A stretch of DNA of 9,319 nt from Afipia sp. (GTDB taxonomy: Bacteria > Pseudomonadota > Alphaproteobacteria > Rhizobiales > Xanthobacteraceae), in assembly GCA_020056155.1 (NCBI GenBank), contig JAGVII010000009.1:1-9319 (forward strand), written 5' to 3'. Shown here in pieces: positions 5,940-9,319 of this stretch. Below the pieces are notes generated by a model. The model searched no databases and was not told the DNA's origin. It saw only the letters and a list, made by a program, of their open reading frames with translations. Numbering within the stretch: the stretch's first letter is position 1; each line of letters opens with the position of its first letter. A program made the translations under genes and the position numbers.

Positions 5940-7031
5940 TTACGTCTTACGCGCTGTAGCCTCTGTGACTTCGCTCACAATTATTGAAGCTTCATCATCT
6001 GACTCTGGGCTTCTGGGCGATTTCTTGTAATCTAACTTTTCCGAAATCTTCAATCGGTAACCCACCGGCAGAAATCTTATGTCGAAGCGACTTTCGATGG
6101 CGCCCCAAATCCCCTTTGGGACAAACAATGCAAAAACGAGAGCGGTCGCACCAAGTCCAACGAGATACCAAACACCCGCCGATCCAAATGTTGCTTCGAT
6201 GGCAAAGAAGATGAGCGCGCCCAAAATCGCTCCTTCAAATGTTCCGAGCCCGCCCACAAGCGCCATAAAGATCATGTAAGCAGACCACTGGACGCTAAAG
6301 TAGGTTTTGGGTTGAAAACTGATCGTGGTCGCAACCCACAACGCGCCTGCCATAGCGATGCCGACCGCAGCTAGCACAAAAATAACTCGCTTCGTCTGCA
6401 ACACACGGACTCCGATAGCCGAAGCCGCTTCTTCATTGTCGCGGATGGCCTGAATCGCGATACCCGCATGACTGCGCAGTAGCAAAAACATCGCTCCGAG
6501 CAGCACAGCGAGTGCCGCAAGCGATGACCAGTACGTCATCGCGGTTCGTGTTTCCGTCGCGTACGCGTTAAGAGCAATCAGGGAGGTTCCGGTTTCGCCC
6601 TGAATGAGTTCGTCTAGATTCACCAGGAGGTGTGCGACCTCAGCAATAACCCACATACCGATGGCGAACTCCCCCGCACGTAGGCGTAGCATAAACTCCG
6701 AGATCACGACTGACAGAATGCCAACAAGAATTGCGGAGATAAAAAGCGACGAATAGACCGGAACTCCGGCATCGGAGAGTCTGATTGCCGTGTATGCCCC
6801 TAGCCCGAAGAAGGCCTGTTGTCCGACCGACACCAGGCCGCCATATCCAGCAAGCGCATTCCACATCGCGGCCATAATAATATAGATAAAAAGGGTTGTA
6901 AGATTATCAACTACATGGGCACTGAATAGGAATGGCCCTGCAGCAAGAAGCACGAAACACCCGACGGCAATCGCCATTGAGGCAATCGAACTCTTTGTCC
7001 AACGCTCGACGGCCATCGTCGGGGCACTCAT
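5940..7031 (-). CDS. HAAT-family ABC transporter permease, LivM type
   Basis: This 363-residue inner-membrane protein is one of two permeases of a branched-chain-amino-acid/aromatic-acid type importer. It has about eight to nine hydrophobic segments, beginning with SIASMAIAVGCFVLLAAGPF (15-34) and LFIYIIMAAMWNALAGYGG. The family motif GLVSVGQQAFFGLGAY follows, then the cytoplasmic coupling loop IQAIRDNEEAASAIGVRV that contacts the ATPases, and late GGLGTFEGAILGALI. The last 45 or so residues form a polar, charged tail (SEKLDYKKSPRSPESDDEAS) with no membrane segment; such tails vary in the family. The start ATG overlaps the livH-type stop (ATGA, 7028-7031), indicating translational coupling. 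It is the last gene of the transporter block. Substrate specificity lies in the missing binding protein; the neighbouring genes suggest a phenolic acid, but a plain amino-acid importer is possible. Confidence 0.9.
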   Translation of the reverse strand: MSAPTMAVERWTKSSIASMAIAVGCFVLLAAGPFLFSAHVVDNLTTLFIYIIMAAMWNALAGYGGLVSVGQQAFFGLGAYTAIRLSDAGVPVYSSLFISAILVGILSVVISEFMLRLRAGEFAIGMWVIAEVAHLLVNLDELIQGETGTSLIALNAYATETRTAMTYWSSLAALAVLLGAMFLLLRSHAGIAIQAIRDNEEAASAIGVRVLQTKRVIFVLAAVGIAMAGALWVATTISFQPKTYFSVQWSAYMIFMALVGGLGTFEGAILGALIFFAIEATFGSAGVWYLVGLGATALVFALFVPKGIWGAIESRFDIRFLPVGYRLKISEKLDYKKSPRSPESDDEASIIVSEVTEATARKT

Positions 7032-7933
7032 GATGCGGACCGCTTCATTATCCGTCCGAAACCTTTCGGTACAGAAGCGCCACTAAGGTTTATCCGCGTA
7101 AAGAGGATCAGCAGAAAGACCACATGACCTCCAAGGAGGAATCCTTGCGGGTTGAACTTTGCTCCGATGCTCTGGGCAAGCCCCAAGACAATTCCGCCGA
7201 TGAGAGTCCCCCACAGGGAGCCGGTGCCACCAATAACCGCGGCTTCAAATGCAAACAGCAACTGCGGCGATCCAGCATAAGCATCAAACGTCGCGCGCAT
7301 CCCTAACAGCGCGCCGGCAATACCAACCGTTGTCATGGCAATCGCAGCTGCCGCCGCGTTTGCGGCACGAGCGTTGACGCCTACCAGTCCGGCCGTGTCC
7401 GAATCCTCAGCCGTTGCGCGGATGGTTCGTCCGAGCTGCGTACGCGAAAGCAGCATCTGCAACCCACCCAGGATAACGATTGCCGTAACAAATGTGAGAG
7501 CTGCAAGCTTTCCGATGTAGATGTCACTCGCGATCTCCCAAGATTCATATGAGAGCGCACCAATTAAAGGAGCCAGAGACCTCGTGTCCGCGCCGAAGGC
7601 CTCGAAAAGACAATTCTCAATGACGATTGCAAGTCCGAAGGTAGCTAGGATGGGGACCAACGCACCACCTCGAATGCTTCTTTCCAGAATAGCTCTTTGC
7701 AGGCCTACTCCGATAAGCGCCATTGCCGGTAGTACAAACGCAAGTCCCGTAAAGGGCGAGAGGCCCAGCCAGTCCGCCAAAACCCAGAGAGCAAAGGACG
7801 CTACGATGGCAAGGCTGCCATGGGCAAGATTTATGATCTGCATAACGCTGAACATGAATGACAAACCACACGCTATAACCCCGTAGAACCCTCCCAGCAT
7901 GATGCCCTGAACGATCTGATTGACCCAAGACAT
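7028..7933 (-). CDS. HAAT-family ABC transporter permease, LivH type
   Basis: This 301-residue inner-membrane permease begins MSWVNQIVQGIMLGGFYGVI and shows the LivH hallmarks: FSVMQIINLAHGSLAIVASF in the first third, the cytoplasmic coupling loop GRTIRATAEDSDTAGLVGVN, and GGTGSLWGTLIGGIVLG near the C-terminus, with about eight hydrophobic segments. The frame is open upstream to 8065, but those 44 extra residues are charged, unlike the family, and lie inside the ATPase gene. An AAGGG site at 7942-7946 and a one-base gap after the ATPase stop favour ATG 7933. It pairs with the LivM-type permease, which starts inside its stop codon. Together they form the channel for the solute delivered by a periplasmic binding protein not present here. 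Confidence 0.9.
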   Translation of the reverse strand: MSWVNQIVQGIMLGGFYGVIACGLSFMFSVMQIINLAHGSLAIVASFALWVLADWLGLSPFTGLAFVLPAMALIGVGLQRAILERSIRGGALVPILATFGLAIVIENCLFEAFGADTRSLAPLIGALSYESWEIASDIYIGKLAALTFVTAIVILGGLQMLLSRTQLGRTIRATAEDSDTAGLVGVNARAANAAAAAIAMTTVGIAGALLGMRATFDAYAGSPQLLFAFEAAVIGGTGSLWGTLIGGIVLGLAQSIGAKFNPQGFLLGGHVVFLLILFTRINLSGASVPKGFGRIMKRSAS

Positions 7934-7934
7934 C

Positions 7935-8660
7935 CTACTTTCCCTTTTCACTTTCCGACTCAACCAGTCCGAAGTACGCTTGCGTGATTTGCTCGCGGGA
8001 GAATTCTTCGCAGTCCCCTCGAAGTACGATCCTCCCCTCCAGCATGCAAAGAAAGCGATCGGCAATCTTCAATGCGCGATTGAGATCCTGTTCGACGATG
8101 ATGCACGTCGTTCCTCCCGCGATCAGCGTCTTTAACGAGTGATAAACCCCCTCCACAGCGATCGGCGACAGTCCGAGAGAAACTTCATCAAGTAAGAGCA
8201 AATCAGGATTTGTCATCAGGGCGCGTCCAATAGCGACGGCCTGCTGCTCTCCCCCCGATAAATTTGCCGTTCTCGCGTGAATACGCTTTTTCAGTTGTGG
8301 CAGCGCTTCCAGCACGGATTCTACATTCCAGTCGCCAAGGCGGCCAGCCGAACATGCCAACAGCAGATTTTCCTGCACAGTCATCTTTAAAAAAAGACGT
8401 CGACCTTCAGGCACCAGCGCCATGCCAATCTTCACGCGCGCATGCGCGGGCATTGCCGTAACATCTATACCACCGAACTTTATGACACCGGCCGACGAAC
8501 GATGGGCACCCGCCAAAGTACGCAGAAGGGTTGTCTTTCCGGCTCCGTTTGCTCCTATCAAGGCAATGGTTTCGCCTTTCATCACGCTGAACGAGACGTC
8601 CTTAACTGCCCGAAACAGTCCATGGTTGGCATCGACTTGATCAACCGCTAGCAACCTCAT
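7935..8660 (-). CDS. ABC transporter ATPase, LivF type
   Basis: This 241-residue cytoplasmic ATPase of a HAAT-type importer has Walker A GANGAGKTT (36-44), the Q-loop region ALVPEGRRLF (81-90), a full signature LSGGEQQ (134-140) and Walker B LLLLDE (154-159). Gln191 in IIVEQD stands at the H-loop position, as is usual for LivF proteins. VPEGRRLF and EQD-x-x-x-ALKIADR identify it as LivF, not LivG. Length matches the family (230-245). Its ATG shares one base with the livG-type stop codon (TAATG at 8658-8662), and its TAG is one base before the livH-type start, so the genes should be translated together. It forms a heterodimer with the LivG-type ATPase on the two permeases. Confidence 0.95.
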   Translation of the reverse strand: MRLLAVDQVDANHGLFRAVKDVSFSVMKGETIALIGANGAGKTTLLRTLAGAHRSSAGVIKFGGIDVTAMPAHARVKIGMALVPEGRRLFLKMTVQENLLLACSAGRLGDWNVESVLEALPQLKKRIHARTANLSGGEQQAVAIGRALMTNPDLLLLDEVSLGLSPIAVEGVYHSLKTLIAGGTTCIIVEQDLNRALKIADRFLCMLEGRIVLRGDCEEFSREQITQAYFGLVESESEKGK

Positions 8661-9319
8661 TATACGCCGCCCCCGAGATATGTCTTGATGACCGTGGGAT
8701 CCGACATAACGTCCTTAGGACTTCCACTCGCGATTATGCGGCCTGCATCCATACAAATCAGCCGTTCAGCCACTTGCAGCAGGACGTGCACAATATGTTC
8801 GATCCAAACGATCGCGATACCTCGGCCTTTCAGCTCATGTATGGTTGTGACCAACTCGCTCGTTTCACCATCTGTCAGACCTCCTCCAATCTCATCCAGC
8901 AAAAGTAGGCTCGGATCGGTCGCAAGGGCACGCGCTAGTTCGAGTCTCTTCCGATCAAGCAGACCAACAGTCTCGGCGCGCCTATTGGCGATCTGCAGCA
9001 TTCCGCACAGCTTGAGAGAATCGATACAACGGTCGTAGGATTCAGCCTTAGAAAATCCACCCCCATGGCTTGCCGCAGCAAATAGGTTCTCAAACACAGT
9101 CATCCCGCTGAAGGGACGCGGTACCTGGTGTGTTCGCACGATACCCATCCTGCAGCGTTCGGAAGCCGGCATTTCTGTCACATCTCGGCCGCGGAAGCGA
9201 ATAGAGCCTGATGTCGGCGAGTGCGCACCAACTAGAACGCTCAGCAACGTCGTTTTGCCTGCGCCGTTCGGACCTATAATGCCGACCGCCTCACCTTCCT
9301 TGATCGAGATATCAACACC
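8660..9319 (-). CDS. ABC transporter ATPase, LivG type (5' end outside window)
   Basis: The frame is open to the window edge, so the true start lies beyond 9319; 219 residues are visible. Walker A GPNGAGKTT is at 9248-9274, upstream of any apparent internal start codon. It is followed by a Q-loop with Gln in VRTHQVPRPF, Walker B LLLLDE, and an H-loop histidine in WIEH. THQ-x-x-RPF and the position at the head of livF-livH-livM identify a LivG-type ATPase. The signature region reads VGLLDRKRLELARAL where the family usually has LSGG- or LTLG-like sequence before RLE-ARAL. It is therefore degenerate, while the LivF partner keeps LSGGEQQ. The gene appears otherwise intact. It powers uptake together with the LivF-type subunit. 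Confidence 0.92.
   Translation of the reverse strand, partial: GVDISIKEGEAVGIIGPNGAGKTTLLSVLVGAHSPTSGSIRFRGRDVTEMPASERCRMGIVRTHQVPRPFSGMTVFENLFAAASHGGGFSKAESYDRCIDSLKLCGMLQIANRRAETVGLLDRKRLELARALATDPSLLLLDEIGGGLTDGETSELVTTIHELKGRGIAIVWIEHIVHVLLQVAERLICMDAGRIIASGSPKDVMSDPTVIKTYLGGGV

Noticed and set aside
7934..8065. N-terminal extension of the LivH-type permease
   Set aside because: The 44 extra residues are charged, lie inside the LivF-type gene and are absent from the family; a ribosome site supports ATG 7933.
1..9319. CRISPR array, tRNA or rRNA genes
   Set aside because: I saw no regularly spaced direct repeats with unique spacers, no cloverleaf-like tRNA sequence and no rRNA-like conserved stretch on either strand.

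Overview
The window is a stretch of bacterial accessory DNA. It carries a catabolic cluster for a phenolic compound that passes through hydroxyquinol, followed upstream by a branched-chain-amino-acid-type (HAAT) ABC transporter. All recognisable intact genes lie on the minus strand, so biological order runs from high to low coordinates. Tight gene packing with ATGA and TAATG overlaps, moderate GC content, and a transposase orfA relic of the type common in rhizobia and related bacteria suggest a proteobacterium. An alpha-proteobacterium (Rhizobiales-like) seems most likely and a beta-proteobacterium is possible. This assignment is inference and no marker gene is present.

Transporter block (9319 to 5940, minus): livG-type ATPase (5' end outside the window), livF-type ATPase, livH-type permease and livM-type permease. 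The junctions overlap or are 1 nt apart, so this is one translation-coupled operon. The periplasmic binding protein is not in the window.

A 328-base gap (5612 to 5939) follows. It holds a strong near-palindrome just upstream of the catabolic genes (candidate operator), a small hairpin, and at most a doubtful insertion-sequence scar.

Catabolic block (5611 to 848, minus): FMN/FAD reductase, SnoaL/NTF2-like small protein, HpaB/TcpA/HadA-type FADH2-dependent phenol monooxygenase, maleylacetate reductase, and intradiol (hydroxyquinol 1,2-) dioxygenase. The inferred route is: transporter imports an aromatic compound; reductase supplies reduced flavin; monooxygenase hydroxylates the phenol to hydroxyquinol (1,2,4-trihydroxybenzene); dioxygenase opens the ring to maleylacetate; reductase gives 3-oxoadipate for the beta-ketoadipate pathway. 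Known relatives of this layout are the resorcinol/gamma-resorcylate (gra) and chlorophenol (tcp, tft, had) clusters. The sequence does not decide the substrate. The SnoaL-like gene, wedged between the two monooxygenase components, is the least explained part.

Left end (1 to 847): degraded, mostly non-coding DNA. It has the possible tail of a plus-strand gene, a 4 x 12-base tandem repeat, and a broken transposase orfA fragment. It marks the downstream boundary of the catabolic cluster and suggests mobile-element activity there.
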